A DNA stretch of 39,736 nt from Chitinophagaceae bacterium (GCA_007695095.1 REEL01000079.1:1-39736), one strand, 5' to 3'; positions 1-10,073 are shown, counted from the first letter of the stretch. Made by a program: numbers and translations. The notes: generated by a model from the sequence alone, not told the origin.

Positions 1-2523
1 AAAGAAGAAGTAAAAGCAGATAAAAAACCGGAAGAAGAAAAAGAAGTCAAAAAGGAAGAAGAAAAAAAATCGGGAAGAGGCAACGAACTTAAGCTCAAGG
101 TCGTTGGAACAGTAGATTTGGAAGCTAAAGAAAAAGAAAAGAAAGAAAGAGGAGAAAAAGCCAGAAAAGAAGCAGCAGATAAGAAAACCTCTGATGAAGA
201 TAAAGCAAAGGAAGTTGCTGCTAAGAAAGAAGAGAGTGCGAAGCAAGAAGAGAAGAAAGTAAAAGATCCTGAAAAGGAAGCAAAAGATAAAGAAGAATCT
301 AAAAAAGATGCTCCTAAAGAAAGGGAAAAAGAAGTTATAGATAAGCATGAAACTCAGAGAGTTACCTTAACCGGCCCAAAGCTTATTCGTACGGTTGATC
401 TTAAAGGTTTTGAAAAACCAAAAAAATCAGAAACCCAGAAAACGGATAGTAGTAAAGAAGACGACATTCAGAAAAGAAAAAGAAAGAGAAAGAGATTATC
501 TCGTCCGGTAAAACCAACAGATCCATCTAAAAAGCCGGCAAGTGGAACGGGCGCTTCGGGAAGATTTTCCAGAGATGATAAAAGGGCACCAAAAAGAGGT
601 TCAAAAGATGATGCGCAACCACAGGTTTCTGAAAAAGAAATTGAACAAAAAATAAAAGATACTATAGCCAAAATTACCGGAGGCGGAAAAGGCAAAACTT
701 CACGTAGTAAACTTAGGAAGCAAAAAAGAGAGTCTAAAGTTGAGGATGAATCTCAGGAAGAAACAACAATAAAAAAATTAGAAGTTACTGAGTTTATATC
801 GGTAAGTGAGCTTGCAAGCATTATGGATGCGAATGTAGGCGAAGTAATAAAGACTTGTCTGGATATGGGAATCATTGTTTCTATCAACCAACGTTTGGAT
901 GCGGAGGTGATAGAGCTGGTAGCTGATGAGTTTGGATTCGATGTCAAATTTATTGATGTTACTGAAAAACAAGAAGTTGTTGTAGAAGAAGAGGATGATC
1001 CTAAAGATCTTGAAGAGAGAGCTCCAATTGTAACAATTATGGGTCACGTTGATCATGGTAAAACATCTTTACTGGATTTTGTGAGAAAAGAAAACGTTGT
1101 TGCAGGTGAAGCAGGTGGTATTACTCAGCATATCGGTGCTTATGAAGTTTATACACAATCAGGTAAGAAAGTAGTATTTTTGGATACACCCGGCCACGAA
1201 GCCTTTACGGCAATGCGTGCAAGAGGTGCCAAGGCAACTGACATCGCTGTTATTTTGATAGCTGCGGATGATAGTGTGATGCCTCAAACCAAGGAAGCTA
1301 TCAGTCATGCTCAGGCAGCCGGAGTTCCTATGATATTTGCAATAAATAAAATTGATAAACCCAACGCAGCTCCCGACAAGATTAGAGAGCAACTGTCAGC
1401 CATGAATTTATTGGTTGAAGATTGGGGAGGAAAATATCAATCACAGGAAATTTCTGCTAAAAACGGATTAAACATTGATATTTTATTGGAAAAAATCCTC
1501 CTTGAAGCGGAAATGCTTGACTTAAAAGCCAACCCTAACAAGAAAGGAAAGGGTATAGTTATAGAAGCAACTCTTGACAAAGGACGTGGTTATACAGCCA
1601 CTATTTTAGCACAGGAAGGTCAGCTTAATATAGGAGATAATATCGTTTGCGGACCTTATTATGGTAAGATTAAAGCTATGTTTAATGAGAGGGGGGAAAA
1701 GAGAAAAAATATCGGACCATCAACCCCAATCCAAATTTTAGGACTAAACGGAGCTCCTCAGGCAGGAGAAATTATAAAAGTTGTTGAATCTGATCAGGAA
1801 GCAAAAGGCATAGCTCAAAAACGCATTCAGATTGAACGTGAACAGGGACTTAGAACGAAAAAGCATATTACCCTTGATGAAATTGGAAGAAGATTAGCTT
1901 TAGGTACGTTTAAAGAATTGAATGTTATTATAAAAGGCGATGTGGATGGTTCTATTGAAGCACTGGCAGATGCTCTATTGAAACTTTCAACTACCGAAAT
2001 TCAAGTTAACATCGTTCATAAAGCTGTTGGTGCCATAACTGAAAGTGATGTGTTGCTTGCAACAGCTTCTGATGCTGTAATTATTGGTTTTCAGGTAAGA
2101 CCTTCGGTAGAAGCAAGAAAGCTTGCAGAAAAAGAAAACTTAGACCTTAGGCTCTATTCAGTAATTTATGATGCAATAGATGAAGTGAAAACTGCCATGG
2201 AAGGTATGTTGGAACCGAAAATTGAGGAAAGTATCAAAGGTACTGCAGATGTCAAGGAGGTATTCAAAATCACTAAAGTTGGAACCGTTGCAGGTTGTGT
2301 TGTATCAGACGGTAAAATTTACAGAGGTAACAAGCTTCGTTTAATTAGAGATGGTATTGTTATTTACAGTGGAGAAATGCTTGCCTTGAAGCGCTTTAAA
2401 GATGATGTAAAAGAAGTCTTTAGCGGTCAGGAGTGTGGACTGAGTATTAAAGACTATAACGATATCAAAGTTGGTGACGTACTGGAAGCCTTTGAAGAAA
2501 AAGAGGTGAAAAGAAAGCTGTAA
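1..2523 (+). CDS. infB: Translation initiation factor IF-2 (5' end outside window)
   Basis: IF-2 is the GTPase that brings initiator tRNA to the 30S ribosome and promotes 50S joining in the cytoplasm. The frame is open from base 1, so the gene starts upstream; the TTG at 118 is only an internal codon. The first ~250 visible residues are a Lys/Glu-rich N-terminal region with two 'VDL' motifs (near 100-120 and 400-410). The IF2_N helical domain follows at about bases 780-950. The G domain carries G1 GHVDHGKT (1042-1065), then DTPGH, NKID and SAK. The C-terminal beta-barrel and C1/C2 domains run to the stop. The next gene begins 9 bases later on the same strand and is probably co-transcribed. 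Identity is certain. Confidence 0.98.
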   Translation, partial: KEEVKADKKPEEEKEVKKEEEKKSGRGNELKLKVVGTVDLEAKEKEKKERGEKARKEAADKKTSDEDKAKEVAAKKEESAKQEEKKVKDPEKEAKDKEESKKDAPKEREKEVIDKHETQRVTLTGPKLIRTVDLKGFEKPKKSETQKTDSSKEDDIQKRKRKRKRLSRPVKPTDPSKKPASGTGASGRFSRDDKRAPKRGSKDDAQPQVSEKEIEQKIKDTIAKITGGGKGKTSRSKLRKQKRESKVEDESQEETTIKKLEVTEFISVSELASIMDANVGEVIKTCLDMGIIVSINQRLDAEVIELVADEFGFDVKFIDVTEKQEVVVEEEDDPKDLEERAPIVTIMGHVDHGKTSLLDFVRKENVVAGEAGGITQHIGAYEVYTQSGKKVVFLDTPGHEAFTAMRARGAKATDIAVILIAADDSVMPQTKEAISHAQAAGVPMIFAINKIDKPNAAPDKIREQLSAMNLLVEDWGGKYQSQEISAKNGLNIDILLEKILLEAEMLDLKANPNKKGKGIVIEATLDKGRGYTATILAQEGQLNIGDNIVCGPYYGKIKAMFNERGEKRKNIGPSTPIQILGLNGAPQAGEIIKVVESDQEAKGIAQKRIQIEREQGLRTKKHITLDEIGRRLALGTFKELNVIIKGDVDGSIEALADALLKLSTTEIQVNIVHKAVGAITESDVLLATASDAVIIGFQVRPSVEARKLAEKENLDLRLYSVIYDAIDEVKTAMEGMLEPKIEESIKGTADVKEVFKITKVGTVAGCVVSDGKIYRGNKLRLIRDGIVIYSGEMLALKRFKDDVKEVFSGQECGLSIKDYNDIKVGDVLEAFEEKEVKRKL

Positions 2524-2532
2524 TCAATAAAT

Positions 2533-3825
2533 TTGCTTTTGAAAAAAATATTTAGCAGGTATTCAAATAGATATATTGACAGTTTTCCTATTATATTTGC
2601 TGCTGTTTTACCATTCCATCAACTCTTAGGTTCTTTTCCGGTATCATCTTACTTGATTGCCCTACTGTTAGTATTACTTCCTTACAAGATATTTATTCAG
2701 CATCAGGACTTATCGAAGAGTTATATTAAAAGGTGTATGCCACAGATACTTTTAGTAACTCTTTTTATTATAAGTCTTTTATGGTCTCGAAATATAAGCT
2801 ATGGTATAGACAAAATTGTATTATATCTGCCCTTTCTAATTTTTCCACTATATTTTTCAATAAAACCGGATTTTAAATTTAAAAAAGTAAAATCTGCTTT
2901 TGTAATATCTAACTTTACAGCAATTGTGTATTGTTTTCTTTTCACAGCAGTAATATATTTTTACAATGAGGACTCTACAATAAGGCAGTTTCAATATTCA
3001 GCACTTTCAGCCCCTCTTAGCTTACACCCCACATATTTTTCATTCTACATCATCACGGCGGCACTTTTCATTTACTATAGTATTTATAAAGCAGGGGTTA
3101 ACAGAAAAAGAGCTGTTATCTCTTTGGCTTTATTATTTCTCTTTTTAGTTTTTATCATTCTACTATCTTCCAGAGTAGCTATATTAATAGGTGTTCCTTT
3201 GTTTATTTACTTTTTTTACAAAATTTGTAATGTACTTTTTAGTAAAACAGTTGCAAATACCGGCCTAGTCATTTTATTTGTAATTGTTTTAGTTGCAGTT
3301 TTTTCAGCTCCGACAACATTTGATCGACTTAGTGAGGCAACAAATGTATTAATAGGTGAAGAAGATATTTCAGATGCCCGGTCTTTAAGCAATAGAAAAA
3401 CTTCATGGTCTGCTGCTGTTCATATTATTTCTTCACATCCTTTTTTAGGTATCGGGATAGGTGATATGGGTGATATGATGAATGAAAGATATTTGGAAAA
3501 AAACAGGGAGGATTTGGCGTCAAGAAGTTTAAATACACACAATCAGTTTCTTCAGTCCGGCTTAGCTATCGGACTGTCGGCAATAATAATTCTCTTTTGG
3601 TTAATTATCAAAAACGTAAAATATGCCTTTAAGAGAAAGGCGTACTATTTTTTAATATGGACATTAACATTAACAGCTGTAATGCTTACAGAGTCTATTT
3701 TTGAAACACAAGCCGGGGTCTTATTTATCGCCTTTTTCTTGGCGATGTTTATTTATAAATTATTTCAGGAAGAGGAAATTGAAAAGGCTGAATTAAACAG
3801 CGAAACTTTCACCACAGGCACATGA
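2533..3825 (+). CDS. O-antigen ligase/polymerase family membrane protein (Wzy_C-like)
   Basis: A 430-residue polytopic membrane protein with about ten hydrophobic segments. A longer hydrophilic loop near residues 285-345 contains SNRKTSW, HPFLGIGIGD and NTHNQFLQ, the pattern of the Wzy_C/O-antigen ligase family (PF04932). Such inner-membrane proteins ligate or polymerise undecaprenyl-linked glycans; the substrate cannot be inferred. The only plausible start is a TTG 9 bases after the infB stop, because the first ATG lies well inside the first membrane segments. The 3' end overlaps the convergent Fe-S carrier gene by 33 bases. No glycan biosynthesis genes are nearby, so the pathway is unknown. 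Confidence 0.8.
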   Translation: MLLKKIFSRYSNRYIDSFPIIFAAVLPFHQLLGSFPVSSYLIALLLVLLPYKIFIQHQDLSKSYIKRCMPQILLVTLFIISLLWSRNISYGIDKIVLYLPFLIFPLYFSIKPDFKFKKVKSAFVISNFTAIVYCFLFTAVIYFYNEDSTIRQFQYSALSAPLSLHPTYFSFYIITAALFIYYSIYKAGVNRKRAVISLALLFLFLVFIILLSSRVAILIGVPLFIYFFYKICNVLFSKTVANTGLVILFVIVLVAVFSAPTTFDRLSEATNVLIGEEDISDARSLSNRKTSWSAAVHIISSHPFLGIGIGDMGDMMNERYLEKNREDLASRSLNTHNQFLQSGLAIGLSAIIILFWLIIKNVKYAFKRKAYYFLIWTLTLTAVMLTESIFETQAGVLFIAFFLAMFIYKLFQEEEIEKAELNSETFTTGT

Positions 3826-4119
3826 GCGGGAAGCGTTCGGATTATTGAAGTAAAAACCTTTTCCTTCAATTCCATCAGAAAAGTCCAGTGTGGTGTTACA
3901 TATATATAAGAAGCTTTTCAAGTCTGTAACTAATTTAATGCCATTATTTTCGAAGACCTGATCGTCTGCCTTTAAATTATTATCGAACTTCATATCGTAA
4001 GAAAAACCACTGCATCCACCACTAACCACTTCGACTCTAACAAAATGTTCGGATCCCATTTTCTCTTTTTTCTTAATCTCTTCTATTTTAGTTTTCGCTT
4101 TTTCTGATACAAATAGCAT
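3793..4119 (-). CDS. A-type iron-sulfur carrier (HesB/IscA/SufA/ErpA family)
   Basis: A 108-residue protein of normal family length. It has the three Fe-S ligand cysteines of A-type carriers: Cys36 in SGGCSGFSY and Cys100/Cys102 in SCACGESF. A-type carriers receive Fe-S clusters from the ISC or SUF scaffold and pass them to apoproteins in the cytoplasm. The last 11 codons overlap the convergent upstream gene. The subtype (SufA, ErpA or IscA) cannot be decided, and no suf or isc genes are in the window. Confidence 0.92.
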   Translation of the reverse strand: MLFVSEKAKTKIEEIKKKEKMGSEHFVRVEVVSGGCSGFSYDMKFDNNLKADDQVFENNGIKLVTDLKSFLYICNTTLDFSDGIEGKGFYFNNPNASRSCACGESFAV

Positions 4120-4166
4120 GAATGATATTTTTTTAATAAACCAAGAACGTATTCAAATGGTTCAAA

Positions 4167-5756
4167 TTATTTATTTAGTATGGTAAACTCAACTCTTCTG
4201 TTCATTTGTCTTCCTTCCTCAGTATCATTTGTAGCCACAGGCTTATTTTTACCGTAACCTTTGCTTTCTATTCTGCCCAGAGGTATACCGTTTTCTCTTA
4301 GATAGTTTTTAACGGCTGCGGCTCTGTCTTCAGAAAGCTTGAGATTAAACGAATCTGAACCTACATTATCGGTATGTCCGGATATTTTGATAATAACTTT
4401 TGGGTTTTCGCTTAAAAACCGGATAATTCTATTTAGCTCAGGAAAAGATTCACTTCTGAGTGATGCTTTTGCAAAATCAAAAAAGATGTTATTTAGTCTA
4501 ACGATTTGTCCAACTTCTATAGGCACCATCATCAAATCTCTTTCTAATTCACGGTAAGAGTCCACTTCTGTCAAATCTAAGTTATCTGATACAGATAAAA
4601 AGCCCGGCACTTCTGCCAGTATACCATAATTTTTACCATATGGAAGTACTATTTGAAATCGACCGCTTCCCGGGCTGCTGCTCGCTATACCGCTTTCTGT
4701 ACCTTCCGGTAAAGTTTCATATGAAATTCTTGCCTCTAATGGTTCTCCGGTTTTGGCGTTTATTACCCTGCCCGAAAAAACAACTACCGGATCCGGCTGA
4801 TGTTCCTTAGTCAGCTTCACACGCACTATATCACCTCCGCCATAAGAATCCTGATAAGAAACCATATAAGCATATTCACCTTTTGCATCTATTGAATAGT
4901 ATCCATCCCATTCAGGAGTGTTAATCGGCGGACCTAAATTCACAGGTTCAGACCACTTTTGCCAGGTATCGTCTAATCTGCGGGTTCTGTAGATATCACT
5001 CGAGCCTAAACCTTCAGGTCTGTCACTGGCAAAATAAAGTGTAACGCCATCAGAAGCTAAAAAAGGAGCAGTTTCATTATAGTTTGTGTTCACTTTACCC
5101 CCTAAAGCTATGGGTTCAGACCAAATTCCTTCTTCCGATTCTAAAAAACTTACGTACAGATTGTTTTTTACGCCATTTCTTCTTTCGCTGAAGTCTATGA
5201 GCAATACTCTGTTGTCATTACTTAAAAAAGCACCTTGAAAAATCCCCCGGTTCATTCTTTGGAAGTTTCTTATAAAAACCTGTTTAGGCTCTGACCAGCC
5301 ACTACTAGTTTTTCTAACAAAAGAAAAACCTCTTCCGGTATAATTTCCTCTTTCATAAGCACCGTTAATCAATAAAGTATTTCCATCCGGGGTAACGCTG
5401 ATTACACTATTATAACGCGCTTTGTTAAAAGGAGCATCTTTTCTCTCAGCTTTTGACCATTCCCCATTTTCATCCATTCGGCTTACCCAAATATCCTGAC
5501 TCCACTGTTCGGGATCCGGGCTTCCATCCGGACTAAATTTACTATCGGGATGGTTTGAACGAACAAAATATAAAGTTCTTCCATCGGGGGAAATGACAGG
5601 AGCCAACTCATCATATTGAGAGTTAATGTTTTGTCCCAGATTCTCGATTCCATATATTGACTCTTCCGGCTTTTCATCAGCATGAACTATATGCTGTAAA
5701 ACAAAAAAGAAAAGAAAAACCCCGAAATATATTTTTTTACAATCAAAAAAACACAT
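4167..5756 (-). CDS. OmpA-family protein with PD40 propeller and carboxypeptidase-like regulatory domain
   Basis: A 529-residue exported protein. A signal peptide (~1-26) is followed by PD40/WD40-like blades (about 30-320; 'ISPDGRTLYF', 'SDGVTLYFASDR', 'DIYRTR'). A carboxypeptidase regulatory-like beta domain (about 325-415) and a C-terminal OmpA domain (about 418-529) complete it. GHTDNVGS starts at residue 460, followed by the peptidoglycan-binding Asp/Arg helix in LSEDRAAAVKNYL. The architecture resembles PorE-type T9SS proteins but lacks an obvious TPR region. It probably anchors an outer-membrane complex to peptidoglycan. It is divergent from the CTD-only/porP pair across a 184-base gap, so a T9SS-related role is plausible but inferred. 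Confidence 0.85.
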   Translation of the reverse strand: MCFFDCKKIYFGVFLFFFVLQHIVHADEKPEESIYGIENLGQNINSQYDELAPVISPDGRTLYFVRSNHPDSKFSPDGSPDPEQWSQDIWVSRMDENGEWSKAERKDAPFNKARYNSVISVTPDGNTLLINGAYERGNYTGRGFSFVRKTSSGWSEPKQVFIRNFQRMNRGIFQGAFLSNDNRVLLIDFSERRNGVKNNLYVSFLESEEGIWSEPIALGGKVNTNYNETAPFLASDGVTLYFASDRPEGLGSSDIYRTRRLDDTWQKWSEPVNLGPPINTPEWDGYYSIDAKGEYAYMVSYQDSYGGGDIVRVKLTKEHQPDPVVVFSGRVINAKTGEPLEARISYETLPEGTESGIASSSPGSGRFQIVLPYGKNYGILAEVPGFLSVSDNLDLTEVDSYRELERDLMMVPIEVGQIVRLNNIFFDFAKASLRSESFPELNRIIRFLSENPKVIIKISGHTDNVGSDSFNLKLSEDRAAAVKNYLRENGIPLGRIESKGYGKNKPVATNDTEEGRQMNRRVEFTILNK

Positions 5757-5888
5757 GCTCTATTAAAATTTAATCCTTACAAAAATACAACATACAAACA
5801 TATAAAAAGCTATTTAGGAAAATCTGCCGCTTTTAAAAAGTTTATCATTGACAAAAAATAAGTACTCAGTAGTTTCATTTCATTCACG

Positions 5889-5914
5889 AACAAACAACAG
5901 ACTTGTTGTTTGTT
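5889..5914. repeat. Perfect 11-bp inverted repeat in a divergent promoter region
   Basis: Arms AACAAACAACA (5889-5899) and TGTTGTTTGTT (5904-5914) are separated by GACT. It lies 26 bases before the CTD-only gene and between two divergent genes. No T-run follows, so it looks more like an operator or mRNA hairpin than a terminator. Function is inferred only from position. Confidence 0.5.
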
Positions 5915-5940
5915 AAGAAAATTATTATTATTATTGAAGG

Positions 5941-6306
5941 ATGAAAAAATTATATTTTTTACTGATAACCTGTGTATTCTACATATTTATTTCTGGAATT
6001 ATTACAGAGAACGTTTATGCTCAGGATAATAATTTTGTGAAATTACCAAATGCTTTTTCTCCAAATGGGGATAATATCAATGATGTTTGGGTTTGGGAGG
6101 CTGAACAAATTGAAATGTTTCAAATCCATATTTATGACCGATGGGGGAAACTTATATTCCGTTCTTCTGATATAGATCAGGGTTGGGATGGCAATGATAT
6201 GAGCGGAAATCCCGTGGCACTTGACACATATATTTATTACATAGAAGGTAGAAAAGCCGGCCATGGAAATTTCTTACAAAAAGGTTCTGTACTTCTTTTA
6301 CGTTAA
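5941..6306 (+). CDS. Stand-alone T9SS type B C-terminal domain protein (gliding-motility-associated CTD only)
   Basis: A 121-residue protein consisting of a signal peptide (about 1-27, ending ENVYA) and one gliding-motility-associated C-terminal domain (CHU_C / TIGR04131 type). The markers are LPNAFSPNGDNIND (35-48), IHIYDRWGKLIF (62-73), GWDGN (81-85) and a final GSVLLLR. In this family the CTD is normally the last ~90 residues of large secreted proteins and directs export by the type IX system. Here there is no passenger domain. It is 9 bases upstream of a porP/sprF gene, the usual neighbour of type B cargo genes, and surely shares its transcript. The protein might be secreted alone, or be the remnant of a larger cargo gene. 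Confidence 0.85.
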   Translation: MKKLYFLLITCVFYIFISGIITENVYAQDNNFVKLPNAFSPNGDNINDVWVWEAEQIEMFQIHIYDRWGKLIFRSSDIDQGWDGNDMSGNPVALDTYIYYIEGRKAGHGNFLQKGSVLLLR

Positions 6307-6315
6307 TTTGTTTTT

Positions 6316-7347
6316 ATGAAAAAGGTATTTTCTGTTCTATTTTTTTCCTTTTTGTTTTTTAGTTTACGTTCGCAGGACTTACACTTTAGTCAGGCAATAA
6401 ATACACCCGTTTTTACGAATCCTGCCTTTACGGGTCTTTACGATGGAGAAGTAAGGGTTGGGTTAATTTACCGTGACCAATGGCAAAGCATATCGGGTTT
6501 TAGAACATTTGGGGCAGCTACAGACCTTAGAATAATTGGTGCTCAAAGAGGCAATCGTTTCTTTTGGTCGGGGATTGGCTTGTATGTATTAACAGATCAG
6601 GGAGGAGGAGGACTTTTAAATACAACAAAGGTTGGAGCTAGCTTAGGGCTTCACTTTAGTGCTTCCGACAATACTTTAATAAGTCTGGGTTTTCAGGCAG
6701 GAAATACTCAGCGGAGTGTTAACTTCAGTGATTTGACATTTAGCACACAATCAACAGGTAATGGCTTTGATCCGGGGATTCAGTCACTGGAACCGCCACA
6801 GGGGTTTACCAATATTTCTTATTTAGAGTATAATGCCGGGATTAACCTAAGGCAGGTTATTCAAAATGATCAATTTGCTTTTAATATCGGAGGGTCTGTG
6901 TTCAGGTTTAATAATCCAACTGAATCTTTTTATTCGGATTTTGAAGGAAAGGAAATCAGTGAAAGGCAATTCGGTTTTAACGGACTTTTAGGATTCGAAA
7001 TCAGCCCTACAGAAAATTTTGATATAATTCCTTTTTTCATGTACAGACAACAAGATATGTACAGTCAAATTTTAGGGATGCTAATTTTTCAAATTCATAT
7101 TCAAAATTTTATACTTGCTCCGGGAAGCGCTTACAGACATGAAGATGCTGTAATACCTTATATGGGTTTCTATTATAGAAATGCTAAGCTCGGTATTAGT
7201 TATGATATAAATATTTCAGAGCTTTCAACGGCTAGTAATATGCAGGGAGGTCCCGAAATTTCACTTTCCTATACAGCAAATCTCGAAGATTTTGGGATAA
7301 ATACGCGCCGTTCCGGAATCAGACAGGTGCCATGCCCTAAATGGTAG
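6316..7347 (+). CDS. PorP/SprF family type IX secretion outer-membrane protein
   Basis: A 343-residue outer-membrane beta-barrel protein. The signal peptide ends about residue 19 (SLRSQ), and the mature start DLHFSQAINTPVFTNPAFTG matches the hallmark N terminus of the PorP/SprF family (TIGR03519). Amphipathic beta-strands alternate with Gly-rich turns. SprF-type members help secrete and surface-attach partner proteins with type B C-terminal domains, and the partner gene is normally directly upstream. Here that partner is the CTD-only protein 9 bases upstream, with no promoter or terminator between them. Family assignment is firm; the cargo relation is inferred from the gene order. Confidence 0.92.
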   Translation: MKKVFSVLFFSFLFFSLRSQDLHFSQAINTPVFTNPAFTGLYDGEVRVGLIYRDQWQSISGFRTFGAATDLRIIGAQRGNRFFWSGIGLYVLTDQGGGGLLNTTKVGASLGLHFSASDNTLISLGFQAGNTQRSVNFSDLTFSTQSTGNGFDPGIQSLEPPQGFTNISYLEYNAGINLRQVIQNDQFAFNIGGSVFRFNNPTESFYSDFEGKEISERQFGFNGLLGFEISPTENFDIIPFFMYRQQDMYSQILGMLIFQIHIQNFILAPGSAYRHEDAVIPYMGFYYRNAKLGISYDINISELSTASNMQGGPEISLSYTANLEDFGINTRRSGIRQVPCPKW

Positions 7348-7491
7348 TTAAAATTTAGTTTTTTTTGAAGCAAGGTAATTTTTAAAACCGAATCTGCGTT
7401 TGTCCATTAAGTTTTCCCCTTACTGCTAAAAAAATTGCAGGAAAACCTTAATTTCGTTAAATACATAATGTAAAACCCTAAAAATACTCAT

Positions 7492-8262
7492 ATGAGAAAT
7501 CTTTTCCGCTTAATAATAATAAGTACAGTATTTACTTTATTTCAGTTTGCCCAACCTTCTCAGGCCTATGGTTTTGAAGGAGTTTTTAATATGAATATTA
7601 AACATTCGGATGATAAAACACCGAAAAGTCTTCATGATTTGACCTTTTATTTAAAAGACACTCGCGGTAAACTCGAAATGAAAAATGAACAAGGTGTTGT
7701 TGCAGCATCTGTGATTTGGAATACAGCAAAAGATGAAATCATGATACTGACAGATCAGGATGGTCAGAAAATGGCGTTAAAGGCCAGCTTTTCTATGTGG
7801 AATATGATGCAGGATCAGTTAGTTTCAATGGCGGATTATGATATGCCGGGAGACGAAGAGGATTTTAAATGGCGCAAAACCAACGAAAGAAAGATCATAG
7901 ATGGTGTCAATTGTGTAAAGCATATTGGTGAAAGTGATGAGTATAAAATGGAAGCATGGGTCACTTCTGAAATGAGGTTTCCTCAGGAAGCACTTGCACC
8001 CTTTATAAATTCAATGCCGGCACTTGCAAACTTTCAGGGTTTGGATGATGGTTTTATGAAACAAGCCAGAGTAATTGGAAAAAAAGACAATACTGTTTTA
8101 GACATTAACAATTCTGTTAAGAGAGAGGAAGTTGCTGAAGATAAATTAAGTACACCAAGAGGTTATATGGTGATGGATATCGGCAGAATGTTACAACAAA
8201 TGTCTGAGATGGATGAGGAAACCAGCAAGAGGTTCTTTGAACAAATGTTTCAGGGTAGATAA
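7492..8262 (+). CDS. Exported protein, DUF4412-like
   Basis: A 256-residue protein with an N-terminal signal peptide (about 1-25, ending SQAYG). The body is soluble and beta-rich. It contains the pattern seen in Bacteroidota DUF4412 proteins: an N-terminal 'FEGVFNMNIKH' strand, a 'KDTRGKLEMK' strand, a segment about the protein's modification state, and IDGVNCVKHI in the middle. The C terminus is Met/Glu-rich (MLQQMSEMDEET) and may form a helix. Function is unknown; periplasmic or outer-membrane-associated location is likely. It is a single gene with its own 144-base upstream gap, and it converges on the Omp85-like gene through a shared terminator hairpin. Family call is moderate. Confidence 0.65.
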   Translation: MRNLFRLIIISTVFTLFQFAQPSQAYGFEGVFNMNIKHSDDKTPKSLHDLTFYLKDTRGKLEMKNEQGVVAASVIWNTAKDEIMILTDQDGQKMALKASFSMWNMMQDQLVSMADYDMPGDEEDFKWRKTNERKIIDGVNCVKHIGESDEYKMEAWVTSEMRFPQEALAPFINSMPALANFQGLDDGFMKQARVIGKKDNTVLDINNSVKREEVAEDKLSTPRGYMVMDIGRMLQQMSEMDEETSKRFFEQMFQGR

Positions 8263-8280
8263 AAGTGGTTAATCACTTTT
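8261..8280. terminator. Bidirectional terminator hairpin
   Basis: Perfect 7-bp stem AAAAGTG/CACTTTT with loop GTTAAT, filling the gap between two convergent stop codons. The A/T ends of the stem supply a T-tract in both directions. Short, so only moderately strong. Confidence 0.5.
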
Positions 8281-10073
8281 TAGAAATAATTTCGGTATCC
8301 AAAGTGAATTTTGCCATTTCTGAATTCAATCGGATTCTCAAGTTGGCGACCGAGAGCGTAACTTACTCCGAATATACCGGCTGCCGTTTCAAAGGTTAGT
8401 CCGGCACCGAAACCAAAGGGGTAATCTCTTTTAAAAGGGTCTTCCCGTAAGGGGTTTTCTAAAAAAGCGCCGTCTGCAAAGAGGTAAGCATAGGAATTCG
8501 TCTCAAGAATATATCTAAGTTCAAGTGTAAACAAATGGTAGTTTGAAGTAAAAATCGAAGCTTCATCAAAGCCTCTGAGTATTCTGTTTCCTCCGATTAT
8601 AAAAAGCTCGTTTTCCAGCAGGTCGTCATTGGAAAAGATTACTCCTCCCCTCATACCGGTTTTTATTACAAATCTGTGTGCCGGGTTCCAAAACCTTCTT
8701 AGATGATACTTTATGCGATAGTTAATGGTAGCATCTTCTTTGTCACTGTATAAAAATTCAAAGTTTTCCCCCGGGTTTTCCGGATCATTAATATTTACTA
8801 TGGTATTATTTCTGACAATATTTCTAAGTCCTATTGCACCTTCTAAAAAAGAAGCCCACCCTCTGGTCGGATTAAACCGATAATCAAGAGCCTCATAGTT
8901 AAGTTTTAAACCATAAATATTTTCACTTCTGTCAAGCCGGGAAGGCAAACTCCTGCTTTGCAGTATTTGCTGTGTATCAACACTTAGAATATTGGTTGAG
9001 CTATTCCTTACAAAAGCCTCTAAATAGTTATTCCCACCCATTAAATACTGAATTCCGAGTTCCCGATGCAAATCAAGGTATAAAGTATCTCTTTTGTACA
9101 ACTCAAATTCAACATCTATACCGAAAGGAAGTCCCAGCAAATATGGATATTGAAAATGAACTTCGAGATTTTGTGTGCGAGCCTGCAAACGTTGCCAGTC
9201 AAGGTATAACCGGCTTCCCCTTCCAAAAGGATTCATCAGCTCCAGGTTTGCTTCTCCGGTGATTACCGCCCTGCCGGTGATTTCGTTATTCGGTAAAACA
9301 CCAACCAGAAAATTAAACCTACTGGCATTTCTGTTTCTTAACTGCAATACAAGTCGCGCTTTTTCATTAGTAAAAAAAACAACCGGCTCACTTATTATTT
9401 CGATAAAAGGCAGATCCCGTAACCTTCGGCCTACTTGTTTAACAGCTCTTTCGTCATAAACTCTGCCCTCTTTGATATTTAGGTAGTTGCTCAAATAGTT
9501 TTTGTGTATTCTGGGTTCGCCCAGTAGTTCTATGGTATCGTATAAAATGAGATTGTTTTTTTCATAAATCAGCTGTGCAGAAATGGAATTATTTTCTATT
9601 TCTACACTATCGAGTTTTACTTTTGCAAAAGGATATCCGTTTTGTTCACTAAAACGAAGTATTCTGTCAATCAGTCGTTGAAAACGGGCCGGATTGAATA
9701 CATTATCTTCAAACTGATGCTCCCGTATTCTTAGATTACTCATCAGAAAAGGATCTGTTTCATCAAAGGATAACTTAATCCATTTGAAGGTTTCTCCGGA
9801 TATAAAAACCACACTTGCCGTATCATCTTCAACCGTAAAATCATCAAAGGTAGCGGTAAGATAACCATCACCGTAAAAGTCGGATAAGCTCCTGCTTAGC
9901 GCTTGCTTCAGTAAGTTAATATGTTGGTAAGACTTTTCTAAATTTAAATCATCAGGGCTTACTGAATGACCTTCTTCATTAAGAATCTTCAGGTAAACTC
10001 TATCATTTGCTTTCGTAAATGAAGCGGAGCAGAAAAACAGTAGAAAAAAAATAAAAAAAAATAATTTATACAA
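8280..10073 (-). CDS. Omp85-superfamily outer-membrane protein (BamA/TamA/ShlB-like)
   Basis: A 597-residue protein. A signal peptide (~1-22) is followed by a ~220-residue N-terminal part resembling POTRA modules; 'YLNIKEGRVYDERAVKQVGRRL' has a POTRA-like look. A C-terminal beta-barrel starts near residue 245. The barrel has the Omp85 loop-6 signature GGNRILRGF (494-502) and ends in an aromatic residue (YRNYF). Omp85 proteins insert or translocate proteins (BamA, TamA, ShlB) or lipids at the outer membrane. The protein is shorter than BamA and closer in plan to TamA or to the Bacteroidota 'BamA/TamA family outer membrane protein'. It stands alone with no cargo gene beside it. Confidence 0.85.
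   Translation of the reverse strand: MYKLFFFIFFLLFFCSASFTKANDRVYLKILNEEGHSVSPDDLNLEKSYQHINLLKQALSRSLSDFYGDGYLTATFDDFTVEDDTASVVFISGETFKWIKLSFDETDPFLMSNLRIREHQFEDNVFNPARFQRLIDRILRFSEQNGYPFAKVKLDSVEIENNSISAQLIYEKNNLILYDTIELLGEPRIHKNYLSNYLNIKEGRVYDERAVKQVGRRLRDLPFIEIISEPVVFFTNEKARLVLQLRNRNASRFNFLVGVLPNNEITGRAVITGEANLELMNPFGRGSRLYLDWQRLQARTQNLEVHFQYPYLLGLPFGIDVEFELYKRDTLYLDLHRELGIQYLMGGNNYLEAFVRNSSTNILSVDTQQILQSRSLPSRLDRSENIYGLKLNYEALDYRFNPTRGWASFLEGAIGLRNIVRNNTIVNINDPENPGENFEFLYSDKEDATINYRIKYHLRRFWNPAHRFVIKTGMRGGVIFSNDDLLENELFIIGGNRILRGFDEASIFTSNYHLFTLELRYILETNSYAYLFADGAFLENPLREDPFKRDYPFGFGAGLTFETAAGIFGVSYALGRQLENPIEFRNGKIHFGYRNYF

Noticed and set aside
118-120. TTG at 118 as the start of infB
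   Set aside because: The frame is open to base 1 and upstream residues match the IF-2 N-terminal region, so the true start is outside the window.
7411-7446. GTTTTCC/GGAAAAC hairpin before the DUF4412-like gene
   Set aside because: The loop is long and the arms AT-rich; too weak to call a regulator or terminator.
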